A stretch of DNA of 64,000 nt from Paenisporosarcina macmurdoensis (GTDB lineage: Bacteria > Bacillota > Bacilli > Bacillales_A > Planococcaceae): NCBI RefSeq assembly GCF_042658845.1, contig NZ_JBHSRI010000009.1, forward strand, positions 1 through 64,000, given 5' to 3'. Positions 40,814-48,925 of this stretch are shown piece after piece. The stretch's first letter is position 1; the number at the start of each line of letters is the position of its first letter. Made by a program: the position numbers and the translations under genes. A model generated the notes under the pieces. That model saw nothing but the letters and a program-made list of their open reading frames with translations, was not told where the DNA came from and did not search any database.

Positions 40814-41923
40814 ATTAAAGAAAGGATGTGGATTCCTACGATTTTGGTGTGAGGAAGATTCTGCTTTATCATTGTGTTTGTCACTGTCAATACTGCTTTC
40901 AATATCCTTGTCTTTGTCTCTGTTTTTGTCAATGTAAACGTTATTATGTCTGTTATTATACCTTTCAATGTCTCTTTTATTGTCACTGTAAACATTTTTG
41001 TATGTGTCACTGTCAACGATTCTTTCATTGTTTCTATTGTCATTAAATTTGTCATTGTCACTGTAACTGTATTTCTCTCTATCCTTGTCTTTTTCCTTTA
41101 CTCGAGATGAACAATCATCCGCAAAATCATAAGGGATAAATTGTTTAAAGTCATCTGCAATGAATTCAGCATTACGGTATTCTCTGTAAGGGGCATCAAT
41201 AGGTGTACGATTTGGATTACGCTGTGTCTTTAAGTGATCTACAACCACTTTTCCTATAAACCTTCCTAATTTTAGCCCTTCGGTATTATCGATTGGAAAA
41301 TGAACGCCTGCATATAAACGACTGACTGCATCATCTTCTGCAAATTTGCGTAGTTTTTTTGCTTCTCGCGGAAAGAAATAACTTAATACCACTTCTGAAC
41401 AGCCTGACATGCTAGCGTGCCCTGAAGGATAGGAAGGGAATCGCGGTGTACAGATTTCCGTCTCCATCTCATGGTCGTATTGATTGGGTCTCGCCGTATC
41501 CCACTTGTATTTATAATCCCAGACCACGATCATGGTGTCGTTTACAGCTGCTTGCACAGCCAATAATATTCGTGCAGCATAAACTGGTGTGACTCCATAT
41601 GAATCAATTAAACGGTCAATGACAGGACTCCACTGTTTAGTCGGGACGCCTGTTCCGTAAAATACTGCGTTTTTTTCATGTGTTGGGTTATTGTTTCTGA
41701 GAGTGCTTTGAACAATCTTTAATTCTTTCTCAAAGTCAATATGATCTGGATGTATGATTGGGAGATGCATTTTAACTCCCTTTGGATTAAGAAAGTCGCC
41801 TTTTCTGTTTCTTTTTAGATATGTTAAGGACCAAGAACCTGCTGTAGATGTGACAGGGTCACCTGGTGGTTTTGATTCTCCAGCGTAAGGAACCTTGGAC
41901 CATCGTAAAAATTTTTTACTCAT
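40796..41923 (-). CDS. Vanadium-dependent haloperoxidase / PAP2-like protein with low-complexity tail
   Basis: 375 residues. The phosphatase/haloperoxidase pocket is complete: K and RP in KYKWDTARPNQYD (near 145), PSYPSGHAS (near 167) and SRLYAGVHFPIDN (near 200). No signal peptide. Residues about 270-375 are made almost only of Asp, Asn, Lys, Arg, Ser and Tyr (KEKDKDREKYSYSDNDKFN and on), a tail not usual in the family. ATG with GGAGGTG upstream. The tail may bind cations or the cell surface (inference). Activity could be haloperoxidase or acid phosphatase. Confidence 0.82.
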   Translation of the reverse strand: MSKKFLRWSKVPYAGESKPPGDPVTSTAGSWSLTYLKRNRKGDFLNPKGVKMHLPIIHPDHIDFEKELKIVQSTLRNNNPTHEKNAVFYGTGVPTKQWSPVIDRLIDSYGVTPVYAARILLAVQAAVNDTMIVVWDYKYKWDTARPNQYDHEMETEICTPRFPSYPSGHASMSGCSEVVLSYFFPREAKKLRKFAEDDAVSRLYAGVHFPIDNTEGLKLGRFIGKVVVDHLKTQRNPNRTPIDAPYREYRNAEFIADDFKQFIPYDFADDCSSRVKEKDKDREKYSYSDNDKFNDNRNNERIVDSDTYKNVYSDNKRDIERYNNRHNNVYIDKNRDKDKDIESSIDSDKHNDKAESSSHQNRRNPHPFFNFKNLF

Positions 41924-42285
41924 TAATATTCACCTCCAAACCCTTTTTTTATATTATGAGAGGGACTAGGATTGTGGGTGTGCTTTTTATTTGTACAATT
42001 TTTTCGAGAAAAAAATAAACCTCCCTAGAATCTAAACTCTAATGGGGTTTTATGTTATCCCCCTCAATTAGAATAGGTGTCGTATAGAACTCAGTCAGAC
42101 CAACATCTGCTAACTGTTCAACAAACTGGGGTCTAATTATGATGCAAAATATAATCATTAAAAATCAAAATATGGTGGTGGTTTAGTTGGAACTGTTAAA
42201 TGGTATAACTTGTTTTTTTAATTCCAGATTATGAACCATCAAACTTAGATGGAAAACAATTTATCCAAAAGTCCAATATTACACA
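41924..42285. other. Gene-free stretch upstream of the haloperoxidase-like gene
   Basis: AT-rich, no open frame with a ribosome binding site. It must hold the promoter of the haloperoxidase-like gene on the minus strand, but I could not pick a convincing one. Confidence 0.4.
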
Positions 42286-42323
42286 GAGCCCTTGGAAACT
42301 CCTACTGGAGTTCTCAAGGGCTC
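42286..42323. repeat. Strong inverted repeat without T run
   Basis: GAGCCCTTG and CAAGGGCTC with inner AACTCC and GGAGTT around TACT. No T tract on either side. It directly precedes the group II intron relic and may be part of it. Confidence 0.55.
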
Positions 42324-42325
42324 AA

Positions 42326-42442
42326 AAGTCTAATATTTTGTTATGAACATTTGCGTCAAGTATCTTAGTTCAACCGCCGTATACCGAAGGGTACGTACGG
42401 TGGTGTGAGAGGTCGAGAGTTAATCACTACCTCCTACACGAT
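42326..42442 (+). mobile_element. 3' end of a group II intron (relic)
   Basis: Domain V is recognisable at about 42374-42405: CCGCCGTATACC, GAAG, GGTACGTACGGTGG, with the internal bulge. It is followed by GTGTGAGAGG and a domain VI hairpin (GGTCGAGAGTTAATCAC, TACCTCCTACACGAT) carrying the branch-site region. The stretch TTATGAACATTTGCGTCAAG before it also fits such introns. No reverse transcriptase gene or 5' intron end is present, so this is a decayed remnant. Confidence 0.75.
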
Positions 42443-42467
42443 TGTAATTTTTGTGCCGATCATCATG

Positions 42468-42728
42468 CTATGCCGTTTTCTTAATTCCATTCATAAATCT
42501 TAAAAGTATATAGAAAACAACGATGGCAAAGATAAAGGAATATGGATAGATAGTTGAAACTTCAATTTTTCCAAATGAAACATTATTTTGAAGTAAAACG
42601 CTGTTTTGATTGATGGTCAAATTTGGGTGATACGTAAATGTATTTATAAGTCCGACCAATCCAACCATCAGAAAGTAGATTAGATGAATAACGACAGCAG
42701 CAACAAATGCTTGAATTAATAGTTTCAT
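42468..42728 (-). CDS. Small two-span membrane protein
   Basis: 86 residues with membrane spans at about 3-25 and 60-80 and a short polar part between (YHPNLTINQNSVLLQNN). ATG 42728 with AAAGGAT upstream; the frame is open above it. It follows the CPBP gene by 66 bp on the minus strand and may be in its operon. Family not recognised. Confidence 0.6.
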   Translation of the reverse strand: MKLLIQAFVAAVVIHLIYFLMVGLVGLINTFTYHPNLTINQNSVLLQNNVSFGKIEVSTIYPYSFIFAIVVFYILLRFMNGIKKTA

Positions 42729-42794
42729 AGAAACATCCTTTCGTATACTAGTCTTTACGAATAAAAAAGGAAAATGTTTCAATAAATACCTTAA

Positions 42795-43454
42795 TTACAT
42801 AAAATAATGCAAGTAGACAAAAATGATACCTATATCAGCGAGTGCATGACTTATTACAGGAGCAATAATTGATGAGAATTTAACTCTGAAATAACCCCAC
42901 AGTAAGCCCGCAAAGAGAACAGGAAGCGTTGCAATTAAACTAAAGGGCATTTCGAATAGGGGAATCAAGGATAACATATGGTAAAGTGCATAAAAAAATG
43001 AAGTAAGTAATACACTTTTCGTTACGCCTAATTTGTCCAGATAACGCTTGTACATAAATTCACGCCAGTACCATTCCTCTAACAATGGATTAATAAAAAT
43101 CAAAACTAATATAAATACCCAGACGTTTTTACCACTGAACCCCCATTGAAGGAGCAGTTCTGATAATCGATCGACATCAAATAAATGACCTTGTAAAAAT
43201 GCGACTGATCCGTATATGGAAAATAAACAAATAACTCCGCTGATTATGCCAAATAACAGAGGCTTTACCGTAAACCCATTTTGAATGGAATGAACAAGTT
43301 TTTCTTTTAAATCTGAATGTCTTGCATAAGTTATAAATGGAATGAAAAATAACCAACTGTAAAACAAGACGAATGTAATAGGGATGGACTCAAAATAACT
43401 AAGTCCAATAAAAATCATTATCGTTGGACCAAATAAATAAATTACGTTCTTCAT
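42795..43454 (-). CDS. CPBP family intramembrane metalloprotease
   Basis: 219 residues, about six membrane segments. Motif 1 LLEEWYWREFMY (EExxxR) near residue 125, motif 2 FYALYHMLS near 150, motif 3 ISHALADIG near 205. CPBP proteins (CAAX protease and bacteriocin-processing type) cleave within the membrane or give immunity. ATG with CAGGAGG upstream. No bacteriocin gene was seen nearby. Substrate unknown. Confidence 0.85.
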   Translation of the reverse strand: MKNVIYLFGPTIMIFIGLSYFESIPITFVLFYSWLFFIPFITYARHSDLKEKLVHSIQNGFTVKPLLFGIISGVICLFSIYGSVAFLQGHLFDVDRLSELLLQWGFSGKNVWVFILVLIFINPLLEEWYWREFMYKRYLDKLGVTKSVLLTSFFYALYHMLSLIPLFEMPFSLIATLPVLFAGLLWGYFRVKFSSIIAPVISHALADIGIIFVYLHYFM

Positions 43455-43714
43455 AGTGCCTCCTGGTTAAACATTTTACAAAATACAACTTTCTTAGTAT
43501 TGGATCCTTCTTTCCTGAATATGCATACTAAATATAACGGATATTGAAATTTCTAACAACATACTGAATGTTAGCGAAAGATTGAATTAATTAGAGAATT
43601 TCTGTTTTTCTATTTGATACCATAAGATTTATAAACGAATTTAAAGGGATTTACAAAATGAATCACGAATAGGTATCTTATGAATGACTATTCACTCGGA
43701 AAGAGGTGTCTATT

Positions 43715-44497
43715 TTGACATTTGAAACATTAACTATGGAAAAGAATGGCCGATTAGCAACTTTAACATTGAATCGCCCACAAAGTATGAATGCGATGAA
43801 CGGTGCAATGATGAAGGAAATTACGGAAGCTTTAGAATGGCTACACGATGAGAAAGAGATACAAGTTTTATTAATTAAAGGCGAGGGTCGTGCTTTTTCA
43901 GCAGGTGGTGATATAAAGGCTATGATGGACCCCACTAATCCGTTAGACATAGATACGGTAATGGTGGATGTTTCTCGATTAGCTAAAGCACTTTATACGC
44001 TTCCGATGATTACTATTGCATCGGTTCATGGAGCTGCTGCAGGTTTAGGTTTTAGTTTAGTTCTTGGATGTGATGTTGTTATTGCAGAAGAAAACAGTAA
44101 ACTTGCCATGAACTTCATTGGCATTGGGTTGGTTCCGGATGGTGCAGGACATTTCTTCTTAAAAGAACGTGTAGGGATTCCAAAAGCGAAGCAACTGATT
44201 TGGTCAGGGAAAGTATTAAATGGTCATGAAGCACTAGCATTGGGGTTAATTGATGAGGTGACTGCTGAAGGAAGAGCATATGAGCAATCAGAAATAGTGG
44301 CTGCTAAGTTCTTATCATCTCCAGTTAAGGCGATGATTGCATCTAAACAAATATTACATACCCAAAATGTTCATGAATTAGAGCGTATTTTGGCGCTAGA
44401 AAGTTCTTCACAATCTGCAATGCGTCGTTCAAAGGATCACTTAGAAGGTATTCAGGCATTTGTAGAAAAACGCAAACCAAGTTTTAAAGGGGAGTAA
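43715..44497 (+). CDS. yhaR: Enoyl-CoA hydratase/isomerase family protein
   Basis: 260 residues, crotonase fold. Oxyanion-hole segments GRAFSAGGDIKAMM (near 60) and HGAAAGLGFSLVLGCDVV (near 108) are present. The position of the two catalytic Glu of hydratases is replaced or shifted (FIGIGLVPDGAGHFFL), so it may be an isomerase or CoA hydrolase. TTG 43715 with AGAGGTG 6 nt upstream; GTG 43706 overlaps that site. Placed before yhaQ-yhaP as in B. subtilis. Confidence 0.88.
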   Translation: MTFETLTMEKNGRLATLTLNRPQSMNAMNGAMMKEITEALEWLHDEKEIQVLLIKGEGRAFSAGGDIKAMMDPTNPLDIDTVMVDVSRLAKALYTLPMITIASVHGAAAGLGFSLVLGCDVVIAEENSKLAMNFIGIGLVPDGAGHFFLKERVGIPKAKQLIWSGKVLNGHEALALGLIDEVTAEGRAYEQSEIVAAKFLSSPVKAMIASKQILHTQNVHELERILALESSSQSAMRRSKDHLEGIQAFVEKRKPSFKGE

Positions 44498-44498
44498 A

Positions 44499-44545
44499 AG
44501 AAAAGTCTGCTAAAGCGAAGTTTCGCCATAGCAGACTTTTTTTGG
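44499..44545 (+). terminator. Terminator of yhaR
   Basis: AAAGTCTGCTA and TAGCAGACTTT, with an inner GCGAA/TTCGC stem, followed by seven T. Confidence 0.9.
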
Positions 44546-44569
44546 TTATAGTTATAATGGTTGATTTAA

Positions 44570-44755
44570 TTAACTGTGGAAAAGGATTAGTTTTCCAGCA
44601 GTGTTTACTAATCGATGAGTCTTATTAGTAAACTCTTGTTCATCTATCATATCTTGACCTTTTGCTTTTGCTTCAACGTCTGATTCGAAATTCCATGTTT
44701 CTTCAATAATTACTTTTCCTGTTGGTTCAAATGCTGTGAATTTATAAGGTTTCAT
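44570..44755 (-). CDS. YhzD-like small protein
   Basis: 61 residues beginning MKPYKFTAFEPTGKVIIEE and ending NTAGKLILFHS. The pattern of an N-terminal strand, a helix with many Ala and Lys and a final strand is like YhzD, a small uncharacterised protein of Bacillales that I remember near yhaR. ATG 44755 with GAAAGG upstream; the frame is open to 44806. Naming is tentative. Confidence 0.6.
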   Translation of the reverse strand: MKPYKFTAFEPTGKVIIEETWNFESDVEAKAKGQDMIDEQEFTNKTHRLVNTAGKLILFHS

Positions 44756-44979
44756 AAACGTCCAACCTTTCTGAAATGAATATAAATTCATTATACAAGT
44801 TTTCAAAACAAAAAAATAGGTTGGAAAGACTGCTCTACATTGGATGCCTAAATAAAGATTATATTTTACTTATTACAAGAGATTCAGATTTCCAACTTAA
44901 TAGTTATGTATTGCGGAATAAGTTGATGTATTGGATTAGTAGAATAATTGTCGAGATAAATTTATTAAGGAGTGAAAAC

Positions 44980-45879
44980 ATGACATTGCAAATTGAACAT
45001 GTGACGAAGAAATTTGGTGATTTCTCAGCTGTTAAGAACTTAACCATGACTGTTCAGCAAGGAAGTATGTACGGATTTTTAGGAGCGAATGGTGCAGGTA
45101 AGACGACTACATTCCGTATGATCTTAGGGTTATTGGATACTACCGAGGGCTCAATCACTTGGAATGGAAAACCCATTACGTATGCAAATAGTTCACATAT
45201 CGGCTACTTACCTGAAGAACGGGGATTGTATCCAAAAATGAAAGTAGAAGAGCAATTAGTATATTTAGGGCAGCTGCGTGGCATGAAAAAAAACGATGCA
45301 AAGATTGCGTCAAATGAGTGGTTAGCGCGTTTTGAAGTGCCACACTATGCTCATAAAAAAGTCGAAGAATTATCAAAAGGGAATCAACAAAAAATACAAC
45401 TCATTGCTTCACTCGTACATAAACCATCCTTAATCATTTTAGATGAACCGTTTAGTGGGTTAGATCCAGTCAATGTAGAAATGTTGAAGAAAGCCATATT
45501 GGACATACAAAAAGAAGGGGCAACGATTGTATTCTCCAGTCACCGAATGGACCATGTAGAAGAATTGTGTGAGCAACTGTGCATCATGCATCATGGAGAA
45601 ACCATTGTCAGTGGTTCGTTACGAGAGGTGAAACGTGGATTTGGACGTCAAAATGTCAGAATAAAAGCAGATTTCGACCTAACGTTCCTAGGAGAAATGG
45701 AAGAGGTCAATTCATTTAAATCTTCTATTGAAGGTGGACTCTTTCAAATTTCACAAGAACGAACAGCACATGAACTATTACGCACAGCGTTAACAAAAGG
45801 GGATATTCGTTATTTTGCTATTGAGGAACCATCCCTTCAAGACATCTTTATTGAAAAGGTGGGGAAAGAACATGCTTGA
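44980..45879 (+). CDS. yhaQ: ABC transporter ATP-binding protein
   Basis: 299 residues of the NatA type. Walker A GANGAGKTTT (near 39), signature LSKGNQQKIQLIASL (near 132), Walker B LIILDEPFSGLDPVN and switch His in FSSHRMDHVEEL. A C-terminal extension of about 80 residues is normal in this group. ATG 44980 with AAGGAGTG; an open frame from 44776 is upstream but lacks a site. It overlaps yhaP by 8 bp. Probable Na or drug export with YhaP. Confidence 0.92.
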   Translation: MTLQIEHVTKKFGDFSAVKNLTMTVQQGSMYGFLGANGAGKTTTFRMILGLLDTTEGSITWNGKPITYANSSHIGYLPEERGLYPKMKVEEQLVYLGQLRGMKKNDAKIASNEWLARFEVPHYAHKKVEELSKGNQQKIQLIASLVHKPSLIILDEPFSGLDPVNVEMLKKAILDIQKEGATIVFSSHRMDHVEELCEQLCIMHHGETIVSGSLREVKRGFGRQNVRIKADFDLTFLGEMEEVNSFKSSIEGGLFQISQERTAHELLRTALTKGDIRYFAIEEPSLQDIFIEKVGKEHA

Positions 45880-47140
45880 TTTTTGGACGATTTTTAAACA
45901 GTCTTTTTGGACTAAAGCAAAAACTAAAGCATTTGTCATAACGACATTAATTGTAGTTGCAGGTATTTTCTTGATGGCAAACATTTCTACTATCATTTCA
46001 AAAGTTCAGGAAGTGGGCGTTTTTGGAGACGGAGCGAACGAAGATATCATTTACGTCATCGATGATAGTGGTAGTCTCGTTGATCAACTGCAGCAACAGT
46101 TAGATGTGAAAGAGAGTGGTATCACTTTAAAAGCTACAACTGAATCTATTCAAGAACTGGAGAATCAAATTACAGACGAAAAAATATCGAGCTTGCTGGT
46201 TTTAGGAATTAATGACGCTGACACCATTCAAGCGACATACACGTCAAAGAATGCCAATGCTTTTGAGCAACCGATGTCCATTCGTGAAGCTCTTCAAAGC
46301 GTCCAAACAAACCTTAAAGCGAGTACTTTAGAATTAACAGGGGAGGAAGTTGCACAGCTATTTGTACCTATTCAATTTGAACAAGATGCAGTTAGTGCTT
46401 CTTCAAAATCGGAAGAGGAATTAAGCCAAGCACGTGGTCTGGTTTATGTGTTAATCTTCGTTATTTACTTCGCTGTTTTCTATTATTCAAATATGATTGC
46501 GATGGAAGTAGCAACAGAGAAATCATCACGGGTAATGGAAATCATTATTTCAAGTGTGTCCCCGGTTAAGCATATGTTTGCGAAAATTGCCGGAGTAGGA
46601 ACTCTTGGGTTATTGCAAATTGCATTATTTGGAGTGGTGGGATTTGTCGCATTAAAAACGAGTTCATCTGACTTAACATCTGGTGTGTTTTCGTTCTTTG
46701 GTTTCTCAAACGTCAGCATTAGTACGATGCTCTATGCAGTTGTATTCTTCTTACTAGGATATTTCCTATACGCTACTCTCGCAGCGTTGCTTGGATCACT
46801 GGTAAGTCGAACAGAAGATGTTCAACAATTACTATTACCGATGACTTTCATTATTATTATCGCATCGTTTATTGCATTTACAGGACTAGGTAATCCAGAG
46901 GCCACCTACGTGCAATATTCATCGTATTTCCCATTCTTTACTCCTCTCGTGATGTTCTTGCGTGTAGGGATGCTGGATTTACCGTTTTGGGAACCATTGC
47001 TCGGAATAGGTATTTTGTTAATTACGATTTTCATCTTAGGTTGGTTCGGCTCTCGGGTTTACCGTGGTGGCGTGTTAATGTATGGCGCATCTCAATCATT
47101 GAAAGACATTAAAAAGGCAATACAATTAGGCAAGAAATAG
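45872..47140 (+). CDS. yhaP: ABC transporter permease (NatB-like)
   Basis: 422 residues. One N-terminal membrane segment, a large outward domain (about 45-190), then five to six segments. Typical of ABC-2 permeases: AMEVATEKSSRVMEIIISSVSPVKHMFAKI (near 215) is the coupling region. ATG 45872 overlaps the end of yhaQ. Works with YhaQ. Ends in a terminator. Confidence 0.92.
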   Translation: MLDFWTIFKQSFWTKAKTKAFVITTLIVVAGIFLMANISTIISKVQEVGVFGDGANEDIIYVIDDSGSLVDQLQQQLDVKESGITLKATTESIQELENQITDEKISSLLVLGINDADTIQATYTSKNANAFEQPMSIREALQSVQTNLKASTLELTGEEVAQLFVPIQFEQDAVSASSKSEEELSQARGLVYVLIFVIYFAVFYYSNMIAMEVATEKSSRVMEIIISSVSPVKHMFAKIAGVGTLGLLQIALFGVVGFVALKTSSSDLTSGVFSFFGFSNVSISTMLYAVVFFLLGYFLYATLAALLGSLVSRTEDVQQLLLPMTFIIIIASFIAFTGLGNPEATYVQYSSYFPFFTPLVMFLRVGMLDLPFWEPLLGIGILLITIFILGWFGSRVYRGGVLMYGASQSLKDIKKAIQLGKK

Positions 47141-47146
47141 AATGTT

Positions 47147-47177
47147 AAGCGAGGCAGATAATGCCTCGTTTTTTTAA
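47147..47177 (+). terminator. Terminator of yhaQP
   Basis: GCGAGGCA and TGCCTCGT around GATAA, followed by seven T. Confidence 0.92.
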
Positions 47178-47321
47178 TTTAAGGCTCTGTTAAGCTAGAG
47201 TTTAGTTTCTTGTAATTTACTCTGTCCGTTCGCGTGAGCTAATAAATGCGTACACCTATTTACGATAAGGTAAATGGGTTGCAACGTTGCAAATCCAAAA
47301 CCACAGAAAGTATGTAAGAAT

Positions 47322-47361
47322 AAAAGATGAGCTAAGTGAACCTGTTACTTAGCTCTTTTAT
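47322..47361. terminator. Terminator-like hairpin without an adjacent gene
   Basis: AAAAGA-GAGCTAAGT and ACTTAGCTC-TTTTA pair. No gene ends within 180 bp on either side, so it may belong to an unrecognised transcript or a lost gene. Confidence 0.6.
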
Positions 47362-47446
47362 TATGATTAGAGGATGAAGCAGTTATTTTTTACTCATAGT
47401 GACGCGAAAACCCCGTCAATTTAGAGGATTTTTCTCGTGTTATGGA

Positions 47447-47548
47447 TTTAGTTGTATAATTTGAATGTTTAGTTGTAAAAATTGAGTATTTAGTTGTAAT
47501 TTTAAGAGATTTAGTTGTAAAAATCGCGGGTTTAGTTGTAAAAGTTAA
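47447..47548. repeat. Five-unit array, exact 21-bp period, core TTTAGTTGTAAAA
   Basis: TAG of the core falls at 47449, 47470, 47491, 47512 and 47533, each 21 bp apart. About 12 bp (RTTTAGTTGTAA) are constant, and about 9 bp vary (TTTGAAT, TTGAGT, TTAAGAG, ATCGCGG). Same design as the array at 28022 with a different core. Confidence 0.8.
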
Positions 47549-47694
47549 ATAATGGAAATAATAAAATTGGCTTCACAATTTGAATCCTCATTGAGTGGAA
47601 TCAAAGTTATTGTTCTACTTCCATAAGATAGTAATTTACCAGTTAAAATGATAAAATAAGAACAAACATTCGATTATTAAAGGAGAGGTCCCGT

Positions 47695-48915
47695 ATGACA
47701 TCCATTCGTTTTTTTCACGTGGCGGACTTGCATCTAGATAGTCCTTTTAAAGGAATTACATCAATGCCAGATCACCAATTAAAAATTCTTCGGGATAGCA
47801 CGTTCGTAGCATTCCAAACACTTATTCAATCTGCTGTTCAGGAAAAACCGGATTTCATTCTGATTGTTGGTGATATTTATGACGGGGAAGACCGCAGCTT
47901 GCGAGCGCAACACAAATTCCAACAAGGAATGGAAGTGCTTAATAATCATCAAATTCCGGTGTTTATTTGTCATGGCAATCATGACCATCTTGGTGGCAAG
48001 TGGACACGTTTTCAGCTCCCTTCAAATGTTCATGTATTTCAAAAGAAAACAGAGAAAGTGCATCTTCGTATTCAACAACAAGATGTTTACATAAGTGGCT
48101 TTAGTTATAAAGAACGGCATGTAAAAGAGGCCATGATCTCGTCATATTCACAGGCGAATGATAACGAAGCAATTCATATTGGCATGTTGCACGGTAGCTT
48201 AGCTGGGGATAAAACACATGATGTGTATGCGCCATTCACAAAAGATGAGCTTATTAGTAAAAATTATGATTACTGGGCACTCGGTCATATTCATAAGCGA
48301 CAAGTTTTACACATGGAACCACCCATTGTTTATTCGGGCAACATTCAAAGTCGTCATCGTAATGAAAGAGGTCCAAAAGGATTTTATGACGTTACCCTTG
48401 AAAAAGGGGATGCACAGCTAACGTTCATTCAGACATCTGCGATTATTTACGATCAACTTAGCTGTTCATGTAAAGATATTGTCCATGCCAATGAATGGTT
48501 TGCAATTATTGAAGAAGCCCTGGATCAATTCCGCAGTAAATATGGAGCAGCTGTTTTAGAGTTGAAATTAACTGAAGTGGATGCCAGTACGTTAGCAATG
48601 CTTGAAGGTACCCCTATGGATGAGTGGCTTTCTATGGTGCGAGAATCCCAAGAAATGAAAGATCCGTTAATTTGGGTGCAATCCATATCAATAGAAACTT
48701 TAGAAACTATTGATATGGAATCGAGTGGATTAACGGAGAATGTGATTTCAGTCATGAATAATTGGGACATAAAAGATTGGAAAGAAATCGTTAGTGATGT
48801 TTATCAACATCCAAGGTTGAGTCGATTTATGGAAACATTAACTGAAGAAGACTATAAAAATATCGAAAGATCCGCCAGTGCATTCTTACAAAAAGAACTT
48901 ATTGTAAAGGAGTGA
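47695..48915 (+). CDS. yhaO: DNA repair exonuclease, SbcD/Mre11-like
   Basis: 406 residues. Metallophosphoesterase motifs ADLHLDSPF (start), GDIYDGEDR (near 60), GNHDHLGG (near 98), HGSL, and LGHIHKRQ (near 200). It works with YhaN as an SbcCD-like complex at DNA ends (family knowledge). ATG with AAAGGAGAGG upstream. Three-gene operon yhaO-yhaN-yhaM. Confidence 0.92.
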   Translation: MTSIRFFHVADLHLDSPFKGITSMPDHQLKILRDSTFVAFQTLIQSAVQEKPDFILIVGDIYDGEDRSLRAQHKFQQGMEVLNNHQIPVFICHGNHDHLGGKWTRFQLPSNVHVFQKKTEKVHLRIQQQDVYISGFSYKERHVKEAMISSYSQANDNEAIHIGMLHGSLAGDKTHDVYAPFTKDELISKNYDYWALGHIHKRQVLHMEPPIVYSGNIQSRHRNERGPKGFYDVTLEKGDAQLTFIQTSAIIYDQLSCSCKDIVHANEWFAIIEEALDQFRSKYGAAVLELKLTEVDASTLAMLEGTPMDEWLSMVRESQEMKDPLIWVQSISIETLETIDMESSGLTENVISVMNNWDIKDWKEIVSDVYQHPRLSRFMETLTEEDYKNIERSASAFLQKELIVKE

Positions 48916-48925
48916 GAAGCCACAT

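Larger units (their letters stand above)
47178..47694. other. Gene-free stretch with hairpin and 21-bp array
   Basis: Between yhaP and yhaO. It has a terminator-like hairpin at 47322-47361, a 21-bp-period array at 47447-47548 and the palindrome GCAACGTTGC at 47281. No coding sequence. Confidence 0.5.

Noticed and set aside
40828..41110. Cys- and Phe-rich plus-strand frames
   Set aside because: They are the complement of the low-complexity tail of the haloperoxidase-like gene. The repeated composition leaves all frames open.
42795..43454. Bacteriocin maturation or immunity locus
   Set aside because: CPBP proteins can have such roles, but no bacteriocin precursor or export gene is nearby.
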